This document shows, piece after piece, positions 50,216 to 59,673 of a DNA stretch of 64,000 nucleotides. Position 1 is the stretch's first letter; each line of letters opens with the position of its first letter. The DNA is from Aliidiomarina sp. (GTDB lineage Bacteria; Pseudomonadota; Gammaproteobacteria; Enterobacterales; Alteromonadaceae): NCBI RefSeq assembly GCF_022565475.1, contig NZ_JAIUMR010000010.1, forward strand, positions 43,733 to 107,732, written 5' to 3'. The position numbers and the translations under genes were made by a program. A model generated the notes under the pieces. The model was not told the DNA's origin. It did no database searches and saw only the letters and a program-made list of their open reading frames with translations.

Positions 50216-52582
50216 ATGAATGAAAAAAACGCTTCTGAGCAACCTCAATATGACGTGCAGATCCCGTCGCGCGAAGACATGCTTGAAGTTATTAAAAAGG
50301 CTTTAAAGCCAGTCGCATTTAGCGATATTTTAGCCCATTTCGGTTTACGTGATGAACGCGAGCATATTGGTGTAAAACGCCGCTTGCGGGCGATGGAACG
50401 TGACGGGCAGTTGGTGTATACGCGCAATGACTCCTATGGCATTCCAGAGCGTATGGATTTGAAAAAAGGCACCGTCATTGGCCATCGTGATGGTTTCGGG
50501 TTCGTTCAATTAGACGAAGGCGGTCAGGATCTGTTTTTGCCGTTTCATCAGATGCAACTTGTTATGCACGGTGACCGAGTCTTAGTTAAAGCGGGATCGA
50601 GTGACTCGCGCGGACGCCGTGAAGGCCGAATTGTTCGCACCATTGCTGAAGAGCCTCGGGAAATTGTGGGGCGCTACTTCGTTGAACAAGGTGTGTCGCT
50701 GGTTGTGCCTGACGACACGCGTTTAGCCCAAGACTTAATTATTCCTCCGGAGTTGGTCAATGGTGCGCGCCACGGTCAAATCGTCGTCGCAGAAATTGTC
50801 TCGCGGCCGAGTCGACGTAGTTCACCCGTTGCGCGCATTAAAGAAGTGCTTGGCGACCATATGGCTCCGGGAATGGAAATTGAAATTGCCATTCGCGAGC
50901 ACAATATTCCCAACCAATGGCCAGATGCGCTCATTGCCGAAACGAAAAAGATTCCTGCCGAAGTTGCGGAAAGTGACAAGCAAGGACGCGTCGATTTACG
51001 TAAATTACCGCTGCTGACGATCGACGGTGAAGACGCCCGAGACTTTGACGACGCTGTCTATGCAGAGCCCGAAGGTAAAGGTTTCCGGTTATGGGTGGCC
51101 ATTGCCGATGTCAGCCATTACGTGCGGGTGGGGAGTGCACTCGATCGGGAAGGCTTGAACCGCGGCAACTCGGTGTATTTTCCGAATCATGTCGTCCCGA
51201 TGTTGCCAGAAGCCTTGTCTAACGGCTTGTGTTCATTGAACCCACAAGTGGATCGTCTCTGTATGGTCGCGGAAATGACCATTGGCGAGCGCGGTAAGCT
51301 GAACACCTTCAAGTTCTATCCAGCGGTGATGAATTCGCATGCACGGTTAACCTACAATAAAGTGGCGGCAATTCTTGATGGCGATGTCAAACTGCGTCAG
51401 CAGTACGACCATGTGGTGCCGCATTTAGAAACCTTACATGACCTCTACAAAGTGCTACGTACAAGCCGCGAGCAACGCGGTGCAATTGACTTTGATACCG
51501 TCGAAACACGCTTTATTTTCAATGCTCAGCGCAAGATCGAACATATTGTGCCAATCCACCGCAATCATGCGCACATGCTGATTGAAGAGTGTATGATTAT
51601 GGCCAACGTTGCAGCGGCGCGGTTTGTTGAGAAGAACAATGGCGGCGCGTTATTTCGGGTGCATGACTTGCCGGACGAAGAGCGTTTGTTTGCTTTTCGC
51701 TTGGTGCTTGGTGAACTTGGTTTGTCGATGCCGTTACGAGATGAGCCGCATCCGTCAGATTTTGGCGCCGTATTGGCTCAGGTCGCTGAACGGCCGGATC
51801 GCGAGTTAATTCAAACCATGTTGTTGCGTTCGCTGCAACAAGCGATTTATTGCAGTGAGAACCGTGGTCATTTTGGTTTAGCTTTGGAAGCGTATGCGCA
51901 TTTTACCTCGCCAATTCGCCGTTATCCGGATTTAGTGCTCCATCGTGAGATAAAACGGATTCTCGCCAAACAGTATCCAGACCTTGCTGGTTTAGAAGGT
52001 GCGCATAGTTACGCCGAGAATCAACTGGCTGAACTCGGCCCGCATTGTTCGCAGACCGAGCGTCGCGCCGATGACGCAACACGACAAGTCGATGAGTGGC
52101 TGAAGTGTGAGTTTATGCAAGATCACGTGGGTGACGAATTTGACGGTGTTATTTCGGCAGTTACTAACTTTGGTTTATTCGTGCGCCTGAATGACTACAT
52201 GATCGATGGCCTCGTGCATATTTCCAATTTAACTAGCGAATACTTCCATTACGACGCGGAACGCCATTTGTTGATTGGCGAAAGCTCAGGAAATGTTTAT
52301 CGTTTAGGTGACAAGGCACGGGTGAAGGTTGCCGCAGTCAATCTCGATGAGCGAAAAATTGATTTTGAGTTGTTATCGGTTGAGCAAACTTCAGATGCGA
52401 TAGCACCTCGGCGTCGGCAGGAGAAAAAGACGCAACGTGGCAAGGGTGGTTATAAACCCAAAGCAGCGGAGAAAAGTGGCAAGAAGAAATCTGCCGGAAG
52501 CAAAGCCGCAAAAGCAAAGAAAGCCAAGAAAACAGCACCACCTGGTGCGAAAAAGCGCACGCCGAAAAATAAGAAACGTTGA
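50216..52582 (+). CDS. rnr: Ribonuclease R
   Basis: RNase R is a processive 3'-5' exoribonuclease that degrades structured RNA and takes part in trans-translation and cold adaptation. The 788-residue protein has an N-terminal winged-helix region, cold-shock domains (about 80-230), the RNB domain with the metal aspartates in TIDGEDARDFDDAVYAE near residue 275, an S1 domain (about 630-720), and a lysine-rich C-terminal tail (KKTQRGKGGYKPKAAEK). It is followed by rlmB after 92 bases, as in E. coli. The nsrR gene that precedes rnr in E. coli is absent. Confidence 0.96.
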   Translation: MNEKNASEQPQYDVQIPSREDMLEVIKKALKPVAFSDILAHFGLRDEREHIGVKRRLRAMERDGQLVYTRNDSYGIPERMDLKKGTVIGHRDGFGFVQLDEGGQDLFLPFHQMQLVMHGDRVLVKAGSSDSRGRREGRIVRTIAEEPREIVGRYFVEQGVSLVVPDDTRLAQDLIIPPELVNGARHGQIVVAEIVSRPSRRSSPVARIKEVLGDHMAPGMEIEIAIREHNIPNQWPDALIAETKKIPAEVAESDKQGRVDLRKLPLLTIDGEDARDFDDAVYAEPEGKGFRLWVAIADVSHYVRVGSALDREGLNRGNSVYFPNHVVPMLPEALSNGLCSLNPQVDRLCMVAEMTIGERGKLNTFKFYPAVMNSHARLTYNKVAAILDGDVKLRQQYDHVVPHLETLHDLYKVLRTSREQRGAIDFDTVETRFIFNAQRKIEHIVPIHRNHAHMLIEECMIMANVAAARFVEKNNGGALFRVHDLPDEERLFAFRLVLGELGLSMPLRDEPHPSDFGAVLAQVAERPDRELIQTMLLRSLQQAIYCSENRGHFGLALEAYAHFTSPIRRYPDLVLHREIKRILAKQYPDLAGLEGAHSYAENQLAELGPHCSQTERRADDATRQVDEWLKCEFMQDHVGDEFDGVISAVTNFGLFVRLNDYMIDGLVHISNLTSEYFHYDAERHLLIGESSGNVYRLGDKARVKVAAVNLDERKIDFELLSVEQTSDAIAPRRRQEKKTQRGKGGYKPKAAEKSGKKKSAGSKAAKAKKAKKTAPPGAKKRTPKNKKR

Positions 52583-52674
52583 TCGCGTCAGCTCTGGTAT
52601 CGCAACCGTGACGAAGTGCATGGGTTGCGAGGGTCTTTAAGACCATAGTTCATACAGTCATTGAGAAAGAGTTC

Positions 52675-53427
52675 ATGAGTAAAAACGAAGCGGTATACGG
52701 CATTCATTCAGTGAGTGCCATTTTAGAGCACGCACCGGAACGCGCGGTTGAATTATTTGTACAGAAAGATCGCGACGATCCTGCGGTACAAGCGATTATC
52801 AAAGCTGCCCGTTCTGCAGGATTACGGCCGCAATTTAGTCAGCGCAAAACCCTCGACGAGCGTGCCGGTGAAGGCAATCACCAAGGTGTTTATCTCATCG
52901 TAACACCGGGCCGCTCGTGGCAAGAAAATGATTTACCTGAATTGGTTGCTAAAGCCGGTCAGCAAGCTCTTTTTTTAGTCTTAGATCAGGTGACTGATCC
53001 GCATAACTTAGGTGCATGTTTGCGCACAGCTGACGCTGCTGGCGCGACAGCAGTTGTTGTACCGAAAGATAAAGCGGCGGGTTTAACTAGTGTCGCCCGC
53101 AAAGTTGCCAGCGGTGCTGCTGAAGTGGTGCCTTTAGTGGTTGCGACCAATTTAGCGCGCGCCATTCGTATTTTAAAAGACGAGGGCGTTTGGGTGACGG
53201 GCACCGCTGGAGAAGCCACAAGTTCACTGTACGACAATAAGTTTATTGGTCCAACGGCATTGGTGATGGGTGCCGAAGGCACTGGCATGCGTCGTCTAAC
53301 TCGTGAGTTATGTGATGACCTTGTGGCCATTCCATTAGCGGGAACGGTCAGTAGCTTGAATGTTTCCGTCGCCGCTGGCGTGTGTCTATTTGAAGTCGCT
53401 CGTCAGCGTCAGCAGCGCAAGGGCTAG
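52675..53427 (+). CDS. rlmB: 23S rRNA (guanosine-2'-O-) methyltransferase RlmB
   Basis: RlmB methylates the 2'-O of G2251 in the 23S rRNA peptidyl-transferase region. It belongs to the SpoU family with the trefoil-knot fold: motif 1 LDQVTDPHNLGACLRTADA, motif 2 LVMGAEGTGMRRLTR and motif 3 IPLAGTVSSLNVSVAAGVC are intact. Length 250 is close to E. coli (243). It follows rnr and is two bases ahead of a small membrane-anchored protein gene. Confidence 0.96.
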   Translation: MSKNEAVYGIHSVSAILEHAPERAVELFVQKDRDDPAVQAIIKAARSAGLRPQFSQRKTLDERAGEGNHQGVYLIVTPGRSWQENDLPELVAKAGQQALFLVLDQVTDPHNLGACLRTADAAGATAVVVPKDKAAGLTSVARKVASGAAEVVPLVVATNLARAIRILKDEGVWVTGTAGEATSSLYDNKFIGPTALVMGAEGTGMRRLTRELCDDLVAIPLAGTVSSLNVSVAAGVCLFEVARQRQQRKG

Positions 53428-53429
53428 TC

Positions 53430-53831
53430 ATGTTAAAACGTTTGCTGCCAATTATTGGCGTCACGCTGGTTATTTTAGTGCTCGCATTGGGAGCGTTTTT
53501 TAGCGCGCCAGACGACGATACTAGCTCGCAACGTCCGCAAGTCTGGCTTGAATGGCAGTATGATGAAAGCAATCGGCTATTAACCAACGCCGCTGAAGAT
53601 TTGAACTATCGGCTGCAAACGCATCATGAGTATCGCTTGGCTGCATCGCCAGATGTGGCTTCTCACCGTGTTCACGTTGAACTCCAGTTAGTGAACACGG
53701 AACAATTGGTTATTCGCGGTCGTCTCGGCGACCGCTTGATCGTTGTTGATGGACCGAGCGCAGTGTGGACCAGCTTAGTTCCGCAATTTTTTCGTTTGCT
53801 CAATGAAGAGATTCAGCAGCAAACCGATTAG
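53430..53831 (+). CDS. Membrane-anchored protein of unknown function
   Basis: I do not recognise this 133-residue protein. It starts two bases after rlmB, so it is presumably in the rnr-rlmB transcript. One N-terminal hydrophobic helix (LLPIIGVTLVILVLALGAFF) probably anchors it in the inner membrane with the rest in the periplasm. It has no lipobox cysteine and no cysteine at all. The soluble part contains RPQVWLEWQYDE, then a beta-rich segment (HRVHVELQLVNTEQLVIRGR) and a C-terminal helix. A terminator follows directly. Confidence 0.75.
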   Translation: MLKRLLPIIGVTLVILVLALGAFFSAPDDDTSSQRPQVWLEWQYDESNRLLTNAAEDLNYRLQTHHEYRLAASPDVASHRVHVELQLVNTEQLVIRGRLGDRLIVVDGPSAVWTSLVPQFFRLLNEEIQQQTD

Positions 53832-53840
53832 ATACGCATG

Positions 53841-53877
53841 GCGCTCAGTTGAAAAACGAGACTGAGCGCTATTTTCT
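53841..53877 (+). terminator. Terminator after the rnr-rlmB unit
   Basis: An 8-bp stem (53841-53848 with 53862-53869) encloses a 13-base loop and is followed by TATTTTCT. It lies nine bases after the stop of the membrane-anchored protein gene and just before the rpsF promoter. Confidence 0.75.
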
Positions 53878-53898
53878 GTGATTAATCCCCGCTTTTAC

Positions 53899-53927
53899 TT
53901 GCGAACACTGCTTAACTTGCGTACAAT
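53899..53927 (+). promoter_or_regulatory. Promoter of the rpsF operon
   Basis: TTGCGA (53899-53904) and TACAAT (53922-53927) are separated by 17 bases, giving a good sigma-70 promoter about 100 bases before rpsF. The resulting leader would be about 95 nucleotides. Confidence 0.75.
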
Positions 53928-53979
53928 TCGCCGGCTTGATCAGCCCACTAATCTATAGTTCAAGTTCCTTGCCTCCATG

Positions 53980-54006
53980 TCAGCCGGGCTGAGCTGTACT
54001 CAGGCT
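53980..54006 (+). promoter_or_regulatory. rpsF leader structure, possible S6:S18 site
   Basis: The rpsF leader contains two overlapping inverted repeats: TCAGCC-G-GGCTGA (53980-53992) and CTGAG-5-CTCAG (53989-54003), plus outer pairing of AGCC (53982-53985) with GGCT (54003-54006). A CCG trinucleotide at 53984-53986 sits at the base of the hairpin. In many bacteria the S6:S18 complex represses its operon by binding a leader hairpin with a CCG bulge. The position fits; the fold is only drawn by eye. Confidence 0.4.
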
Positions 54007-54027
54007 TTAATCCATAAGGAGCAATTA

Positions 54028-54396
54028 ATGCGTCATTATGAAATCGTATTCATGGTCCATCCAGACCAGAGCGAGCAGGTTCCAGGCATGGTTGAGCGTT
54101 ATAGCGAAACTGTGACTCAAGCGGGTGGTACGATTAACCGTTTGGAAGACTGGGGTCGTCGCCAATTAGCTTACCCAATCAACAAACTGCACAAAGCCCA
54201 CTACATTCTGATGAATGTTGAAGCAAGTTCAGAAGTGATTGACGAGTTGGAAACCAACTTCCGTTACAACGATGCGGTACTACGCAGCCTGGTTATGCGT
54301 AAAGACGAAGCAATCAGCGAACCTTCACCTTTTGCTAAGCCAAAAGAAAGAGAAGATCGCCGTGAAGCGAAAGCTGAGACTGAATCTGCTGAGTGA
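54028..54396 (+). CDS. rpsF: 30S ribosomal protein S6
   Basis: S6 binds the 30S platform together with S18. The start [17 protein letters not shown] and the central [19 protein letters not shown] are near-identical to gammaproteobacterial S6. I chose the ATG at 54028, with AAGGAGC upstream, giving 122 residues including the acidic and lysine-rich C-terminal tail. The stop overlaps the priB start by one base. First gene of rpsF-priB-rpsR-rplI. Confidence 0.97.
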   Translation: MRHYEIVFMVHPDQSEQVPGMVERYSETVTQAGGTINRLEDWGRRQLAYPINKLHKAHYILMNVEASSEVIDELETNFRYNDAVLRSLVMRKDEAISEPSPFAKPKEREDRREAKAETESAE

Positions 54397-54722
54397 TGTC
54401 GGCTACAGCTCAGGAATCGGCCATTAACCAACTCACGATTCGCGGAATTTTAGTAAAAGAACCGCGATTGACTCGCAGCCCAGCAGGAATTGCACATTTG
54501 TCCTTGATGATTGAGCATCGCTCAATTCAACAAGAAGCAGGATTAACACGACAGTGTTATGCGCGCATTCAAGCGGTAGTGAGTGGAGATGGGGCAGATT
54601 TCTGGTCAACGAAATTAATTCTGGGAAGTGAAATAGAAGCAAGTGGTTTCATTCAGCGACATGAAAACGCAAATGGCATCGCCCGGCTTGTCCTTCACGC
54701 TCAGAACATAAAACAGGTTTAA
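54396..54722 (+). CDS. priB: Primosomal replication protein PriB
   Basis: PriB is a dimeric OB-fold single-strand DNA-binding protein that helps PriA reload DnaB at stalled forks. The 108-residue protein keeps NQLTIRGILVKEPRLTRSPAG and the RQCYARIQAVVSG segment. It starts at the ATG whose first base is the last base of the rpsF stop (TGATG). Its place between rpsF and rpsR is conserved in gammaproteobacteria. E. coli PriB has 104 residues. Confidence 0.93.
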   Translation: MSATAQESAINQLTIRGILVKEPRLTRSPAGIAHLSLMIEHRSIQQEAGLTRQCYARIQAVVSGDGADFWSTKLILGSEIEASGFIQRHENANGIARLVLHAQNIKQV

Positions 54723-54725
54723 TAG

Positions 54726-54962
<237 letters not shown>

Positions 54963-54976
54963 GGGAGACTTTAACA

Positions 54977-55426
54977 ATGAATATTATTCTTCTCGATAAA
55001 GTTGCAAATTTGGGCGGTCTGGGTGACCAGGTTACCGTAAAGTCAGGTTACGCACGTAACTTCTTGTTCCCATCGGGCAAAGCAGTACCAGCGACCAAGT
55101 CAAACGTTGAAATGTTTGAACAACGTCGTGCAGAGTTAGAAGCTAAATTAGCTGCTGACTTGCAAGCTGCTGAAGAGCGCGCTGAGAAAATCAATGCACT
55201 GGACGCTATCGTAATCAGCTCTAAAGCTGGTGACGAAGGTAAGTTGTTCGGTTCAATTGGTACTCGCGACATCGCTGATGCAGTTTCTGCTGCAGGCGTT
55301 GAAGTGCAGAAGAGCGAAATTTTGATGCCTCACGGCACTATCCGTGAAGTTGGCGAATTCGAAATCGAACTGCAACTACACGCTGACGTTTTAGCGGCAA
55401 TCACTCTGAAAGTAGAAGCAGAGTAA
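54977..55426 (+). CDS. rplI: 50S ribosomal protein L9
   Basis: L9 (149 residues) binds 23S rRNA near the L1 stalk base. The N-terminal domain has [18 protein letters not shown] and is followed by the long connecting helix ([25 protein letters not shown]) and the C-terminal domain ([15 protein letters not shown]). Last gene of the operon, ended by a strong terminator. Confidence 0.98.
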   Translation: MNIILLDKVANLGGLGDQVTVKSGYARNFLFPSGKAVPATKSNVEMFEQRRAELEAKLAADLQAAEERAEKINALDAIVISSKAGDEGKLFGSIGTRDIADAVSAAGVEVQKSEILMPHGTIREVGEFEIELQLHADVLAAITLKVEAE

Positions 55427-55452
55427 TTCCGGACTTACACGTCTATTACACG

Positions 55453-55483
55453 AAAAGCAGCACCTCGGTGCTGCTTTTTTTTT
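55453..55483 (+). terminator. Terminator after rplI
   Basis: A GC-rich stem (55456-55463 with 55468-55475, loop CTCG), flanked by A4 upstream, is followed by eight or nine T residues. This is a textbook intrinsic terminator for the rpsF operon, 26 bases after the rplI stop. Confidence 0.93.
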
Positions 55484-55536
55484 ATCTCCTGTGTATTATC
55501 AATCTCTGATTTCAAACAGAGCGAAAATGGTTCCTT

Positions 55537-56934
55537 GTGGCTAACGATAAGAAAAAAACAACAGATGCTAAGCTCGCAGCCCTGAAAACACCCCCGCATT
55601 CAATTGATGCTGAACAATCAGTACTCGGTGGTCTCATGCTTGATAATGAGCAGTGGGATAATGTTGCTGAGCGCGTGATCACGGATGACTTTTACTTACA
55701 TTCGCATCGTTTAATTTTTGCAGCGATGGCGCGTTTAAGTGAGGAGTCGAAGCCGGTCGATTTAGTTACGCTAACGGAGCGACTTGAACAAACCAATGAA
55801 CTCGATCGAGTAGGCGGTGCCCCTTATTTGATGGAGCTGCAGAAAAACACGCCAAGTTCGGCAAACATTCTTGCCTATGCCGATATCGTCCGTGAGCGCG
55901 CGTTAATCCGAGAAATGATTGGTGTTGCCAATCAGATTGCAGAGGCTGGGTATGACACCCAAGGGCGCAGCAGTAAACAGTTACTTGATTTCGCTGAGCA
56001 GCACGTGTTTCAAATCGCGGAAAAGCGCAGTACCGGTGAGGAAGGTCCGCAAGGACTGGTCAATATTCTCGACAAAACACTGGATCGGATTGAATACCTT
56101 AGCCGCCATGCGAATTTGAGTGGCGTCACTGGCGTGTCCTCTGGGTTTACTGATTTAGATAAAAAAACCGCAGGACTTCAGCCTTCTGATTTGATTATTG
56201 TCGCGGCGCGCCCATCGATGGGTAAAACCACGTTTGCCATGAACTTGGTTGAGCATGCTGCATTGAACGAAGAAAAGCCGGTGGTGGTCTTTAGTTTGGA
56301 GATGCCGGCAGAGCAAATTATGATGCGGATGTTGGCTTCATTAAGTCGCGTCGATCAAACCAAGGTCCGTACCGGACAATTGGACGATGCAGATTGGCAT
56401 CGTTTAACCTCGGCAATGTCGGTTTTGAAAGACCGAGGTAAGCTTTATATTGATGATAGCTCTGGTCTCACTCCTACCGAAGTGCGCTCACGTGCGCGGC
56501 GTATAGCCCGAGAACATAAGGGCGTCAGTATGATCATGGTCGACTATCTTCAATTGATGACAGTTCCGGGCATGGCGGAAAACCGAACCCTTGAAATTGC
56601 CGAAATTTCGCGCTCACTGAAGGCATTAGCCAAAGAGTTGAAATGTCCGGTTGTCGCTCTATCGCAGTTGAATCGTTCATTGGAACAGCGTTCAGATAAA
56701 CGCCCAGTCAACTCAGACTTACGTGAGTCAGGGTCAATTGAGCAAGATGCGGATGTGATTATGTTTATATACCGCGACGAAGTGTATCACCCAGACTCTG
56801 CTGATAAAGGATTGGCTGAAATCATTTTGGGTAAACAACGGAACGGTCCGATCGGACGAATTAAACTGATGTTTCATGGTCAATATTCACGCTTCGATAA
56901 TTACACAGGCGCAGACATCGACGATGAGTATTAA
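55537..56934 (+). CDS. dnaB: Replicative DNA helicase DnaB
   Basis: DnaB is the hexameric 5'-3' helicase of the replication fork. The 465-residue protein begins with GTG (MANDKKKTTD) and has the N-terminal DnaG-interacting domain (about 20-125: HSIDAEQSVLGGLML). The RecA-like motor has Walker A ARPSMGKTTFAMN, Walker B IMVDYLQLM and a continuous C-terminal SDLRESGSIEQDADV. There is no intein at either usual insertion point. It is 25 bases from alr, as in E. coli. Confidence 0.97.
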   Translation: MANDKKKTTDAKLAALKTPPHSIDAEQSVLGGLMLDNEQWDNVAERVITDDFYLHSHRLIFAAMARLSEESKPVDLVTLTERLEQTNELDRVGGAPYLMELQKNTPSSANILAYADIVRERALIREMIGVANQIAEAGYDTQGRSSKQLLDFAEQHVFQIAEKRSTGEEGPQGLVNILDKTLDRIEYLSRHANLSGVTGVSSGFTDLDKKTAGLQPSDLIIVAARPSMGKTTFAMNLVEHAALNEEKPVVVFSLEMPAEQIMMRMLASLSRVDQTKVRTGQLDDADWHRLTSAMSVLKDRGKLYIDDSSGLTPTEVRSRARRIAREHKGVSMIMVDYLQLMTVPGMAENRTLEIAEISRSLKALAKELKCPVVALSQLNRSLEQRSDKRPVNSDLRESGSIEQDADVIMFIYRDEVYHPDSADKGLAEIILGKQRNGPIGRIKLMFHGQYSRFDNYTGADIDDEY

Positions 56935-56959
56935 TGCATTGCGTGAGCTGAGGTAAAGC

Positions 56960-58051
56960 ATGGCAGACTTAATGCGTCCCGCATGGGCCGCTATTGACTT
57001 AGCAGCGCTGCAGCATAATGTGAAAGTGATTCGCAAGCTTGCCGGCGGTAAACGGATTTTGGCTATTCTGAAGGCCAACGCCTACGGCCATGGCTTGCAA
57101 CGTATTGCCCAGGCTTTAAGTGAAATTGACGCGATTGGTGTTGCCCGCGTGGACGAAGCATTACAATTGCGGAATGCCGGTGTAACCCGTCCGATCGTGT
57201 TACTTGAAGGTTTCTTCGATGCCTCGCAGATTCCGGTGCTAGCCGCGAGTAATATTCAGCCGGTCATCCATAATTTGCGGCAAATGAAAGAGTTAAGTCA
57301 GGTCGACCAACTAGGTGATACGTTGAAGGTGTGGTTGAAAGTCGATACGGGCATGCATCGATTAGGGTTAGAGCCGGATCAAGTGGTAAGTGCTTACCAA
57401 CAACTTCTGGACTTGCCGCAAGTGAACGACCACCCAGTGGTAATTAGTCATCTTGCGTGTGCTGATGAACCGGAACACCCGCAAAATGAGCGCCAAATTG
57501 CATTATTCGCAAGTATTCTTGAGCAACTGCCACCGAGTTCAACGTCGTTGGTTAATAGCGCCGCCTTGTTAGCGCAACTCGCACCGCAATACGATTGGGT
57601 TCGCCCCGGACTCGCCTTGTATGGAGTGAGCCCATTTGCAACCAAGACTGGTGCCGATCATGACCTCAAAGCGGTGATGAATTTGCGCGCAAGTATTATT
57701 TCTGTGCGGCAAATTAAAGCCGGCGAGGCGGTTGGTTACGGCGGTTATTGGATTGCTTCCGAAGACACCTATATTGGTATAGTTGCGATTGGTTACGGTG
57801 ACGGTTATCCGCGCCATGCACCAGAAGGAACGCCAATTTTAATTAACGGCAACATATATCCACTGGTCGGTCGCGTCGCCATGGATATGGTGACCGTCAA
57901 CCTTGGGCGTCGTTTATCCGTGAAGCTTGGTGACACAGCTGAGCTCTGGGGCGCAAAACTACCCGTTGAACGAGTTGCTGAGGCGGTAGGAACGATCCCT
58001 TACGAACTGCTCTGTAACGTTGCTCGCCGTGTGCAACTTGATTACCAATAA
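56960..58051 (+). CDS. alr: Alanine racemase
   Basis: This PLP enzyme makes D-alanine for peptidoglycan. The PLP lysine is in LAILKANAYGHGL near residue 38, and the catalytic tyrosine in IVAIGYGDGYPRHAPEG near 260. The length of 363 agrees with E. coli Alr (359). GAGG stands about nine bases before the ATG. It is in the dnaB transcript and converges with zur. Confidence 0.96.
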   Translation: MADLMRPAWAAIDLAALQHNVKVIRKLAGGKRILAILKANAYGHGLQRIAQALSEIDAIGVARVDEALQLRNAGVTRPIVLLEGFFDASQIPVLAASNIQPVIHNLRQMKELSQVDQLGDTLKVWLKVDTGMHRLGLEPDQVVSAYQQLLDLPQVNDHPVVISHLACADEPEHPQNERQIALFASILEQLPPSSTSLVNSAALLAQLAPQYDWVRPGLALYGVSPFATKTGADHDLKAVMNLRASIISVRQIKAGEAVGYGGYWIASEDTYIGIVAIGYGDGYPRHAPEGTPILINGNIYPLVGRVAMDMVTVNLGRRLSVKLGDTAELWGAKLPVERVAEAVGTIPYELLCNVARRVQLDYQ

Positions 58052-58060
58052 TGGCCTAAG

Positions 58061-58507
58061 CTAGGCGTGCTGACATTGCTTGCAAACGCCTAGAGCTTCA
58101 ACCGTTTGGTGTTGAACTTGAAATCCTTTTTGCTCGGCTTGATTGATAAATTCTTGATGAATGCCACTGGAGTGAATTTCTTGTACATTGCCACACAGCG
58201 AACAAATCAGCATTTGCACCGGATGTTGCTTCTCGAAATGAGAACAAAGCACGTAGCTATTCGACGATGATACTTTATGAACAAACCCCTGCGCTTGGAG
58301 GAACTCCAAAGCACGATAAATCGTTGGTGGTTTAGCGTTGGGTACTTCAGCTTTCAGCATCTCAAGTAAATCATAAGCACCCACAGCGCCGTCTTGCTTG
58401 GTTAAAATTGCAAAGACTTCACGACGTGTTGGCGTTAAGCGAACGCCCCGGCGTTGACACATTATTTCAGCACGCTTGATGAGTTGTTCCGTTGATTCAG
58501 TTTGCAT
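58061..58507 (-). CDS. zur: Zinc uptake regulator Zur (Fur family)
   Basis: This is a metal-dependent repressor. The winged-helix domain has RGVRLTPTRREVFAIL and AKPPTIYRALEFLQAQGFVHKV, much closer to E. coli Zur than to Fur. Zinc-binding cysteine pairs are C-x2-C in ICSLCGNV and C-x2-C in GVCKQCQ. I chose the ATG at 58507 (MQTESTEQL, 148 residues), which aligns with E. coli Zur; in-frame starts at 58516 and 58534 (GTG) are possible. An inverted repeat overlaps the upstream region. It is divergent from dusA. Confidence 0.9.
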   Translation of the reverse strand: MQTESTEQLIKRAEIMCQRRGVRLTPTRREVFAILTKQDGAVGAYDLLEMLKAEVPNAKPPTIYRALEFLQAQGFVHKVSSSNSYVLCSHFEKQHPVQMLICSLCGNVQEIHSSGIHQEFINQAEQKGFQVQHQTVEALGVCKQCQHA

Positions 58508-58520
58508 CAGGCTCATTTCC

Positions 58521-58560
58521 ACACTATTGATCACTTCAATTCTTTGAAGTTCTTAGTGTG
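58521..58560. repeat. Nested inverted repeat between zur and dusA
   Basis: CTTCAA-4-TTGAAG (58534-58549) lies inside a wider pair CACACTA (58521-58527) and TAGTGTG (58554-58560). The spot, just upstream of the zur start on its strand, suits an autoregulatory operator. It does not match the E. coli Zur consensus as I remember it. Confidence 0.5.
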
Positions 58561-58662
58561 CGCTAATCGGACGCTGTAAACAAGCCTCAGAATGGCGTAA
58601 AATGTCTCGCTTATTCGTGTGAAAACCTATGGGCGCTGATTGCCCTCGGTTAGGAGTATTAG

Positions 58663-59673
58663 ATGATTTCCGTAGCCCCGATGCTGGACTGGACTGATCG
58701 CCATTGCCGGTTCTTTCATCGCCAAATTAGCCAAACTGCATTGTTGTACACGGAAATGGTGACGACAGGGGCAATCTTGCATGGTAAACAGGACTTTTTA
58801 GCCTACCATGAGGCTGAACACCCAGTCGCTTTGCAACTCGGCGGCAGTGATCCAGCTGATTTGGCCGCTTGCGCAAAGCTCGCTGAAATGCGCGGCTATG
58901 ACGAGATTAATTTGAACGTTGGTTGTCCATCGGATCGCGTTCAAAATGGCCGTTTTGGCGCTTGTTTGATGGCAGAGCCCGCGCTCGTTGCTGATTGCGT
59001 GAAAGCCATGCAAGACTCAGCACCAGAAACGCCCGTTACGGTGAAAACGCGCTTGGGTATTGATGAATATGATAGCTACGAATTTCTTCAGGCATTCTTA
59101 CAGCCAGTTGTCGATGCTGGATGCAAACGCATTATCTTGCATGCACGTAAGGCTTGGCTCAGTGGTTTGAGCCCGAAACAAAATCGTGAGATTCCACCGT
59201 TAAATTACCAGCGGGTTTATCAAGCAAAACGCGACTATCCGAATATCCAAATCCATTTGAATGGCGGGGTTGACACAATTGCCGCTGCGCAAGCGCATTT
59301 ACAGCACGTCGACGGTGTCATGATTGGACGTGCAGCCTATTCGAACCCATGGATCTTGGCCGACGTTGATAGTCTATTCGATGAGTCGGTCATGACTCCG
59401 AATAAAGAATCGGTGATTGAGACTATGGTCTTGTATATCGAAGAGCACATCAGAAATGGCGGTCGTTTCTGGCATGTTGCTCGTCACATGATTGGTCTTT
59501 ATCAGAATTGTCCGGGTGCGCGACAATGGCGCCGTACACTGAGTGAGCAGGGACCCAAAGCGACAGATATTTCGCCACTTTTGCAAGCGCTGCAGGTGAT
59601 TCATGATGAAGCCCGTCGTTTTGATGAGCATCAAGCTCTATTAGCTGCAGAAAAAAATGAGGTAAAAGTATGA
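58663..59673 (+). CDS. dusA: tRNA-dihydrouridine synthase A
   Basis: DusA reduces uridine to dihydrouridine at positions 20/20a of tRNA with FMN and NADPH. The N-terminus [17 protein letters not shown], the catalytic cysteine in [33 protein letters not shown] and GRAAYSNPW are diagnostic and nearly the E. coli sequence. Length is 336. The gene neighbours zur, as in E. coli. The 5' end of dusA is a known attachment site for some mobile elements, but the region here is undisturbed. It overlaps gloA by four bases. Confidence 0.95.
   Translation: MISVAPMLDWTDRHCRFFHRQISQTALLYTEMVTTGAILHGKQDFLAYHEAEHPVALQLGGSDPADLAACAKLAEMRGYDEINLNVGCPSDRVQNGRFGACLMAEPALVADCVKAMQDSAPETPVTVKTRLGIDEYDSYEFLQAFLQPVVDAGCKRIILHARKAWLSGLSPKQNREIPPLNYQRVYQAKRDYPNIQIHLNGGVDTIAAAQAHLQHVDGVMIGRAAYSNPWILADVDSLFDESVMTPNKESVIETMVLYIEEHIRNGGRFWHVARHMIGLYQNCPGARQWRRTLSEQGPKATDISPLLQALQVIHDEARRFDEHQALLAAEKNEVKV

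Noticed and set aside
55537..56934. Intein in dnaB
   Set aside because: The protein has normal length (465) and the usual insertion motifs are uninterrupted.
58663..59673. dusA as an integration site
   Set aside because: The gene and its upstream region look intact, with zur and gloA as immediate neighbours and no integrase.
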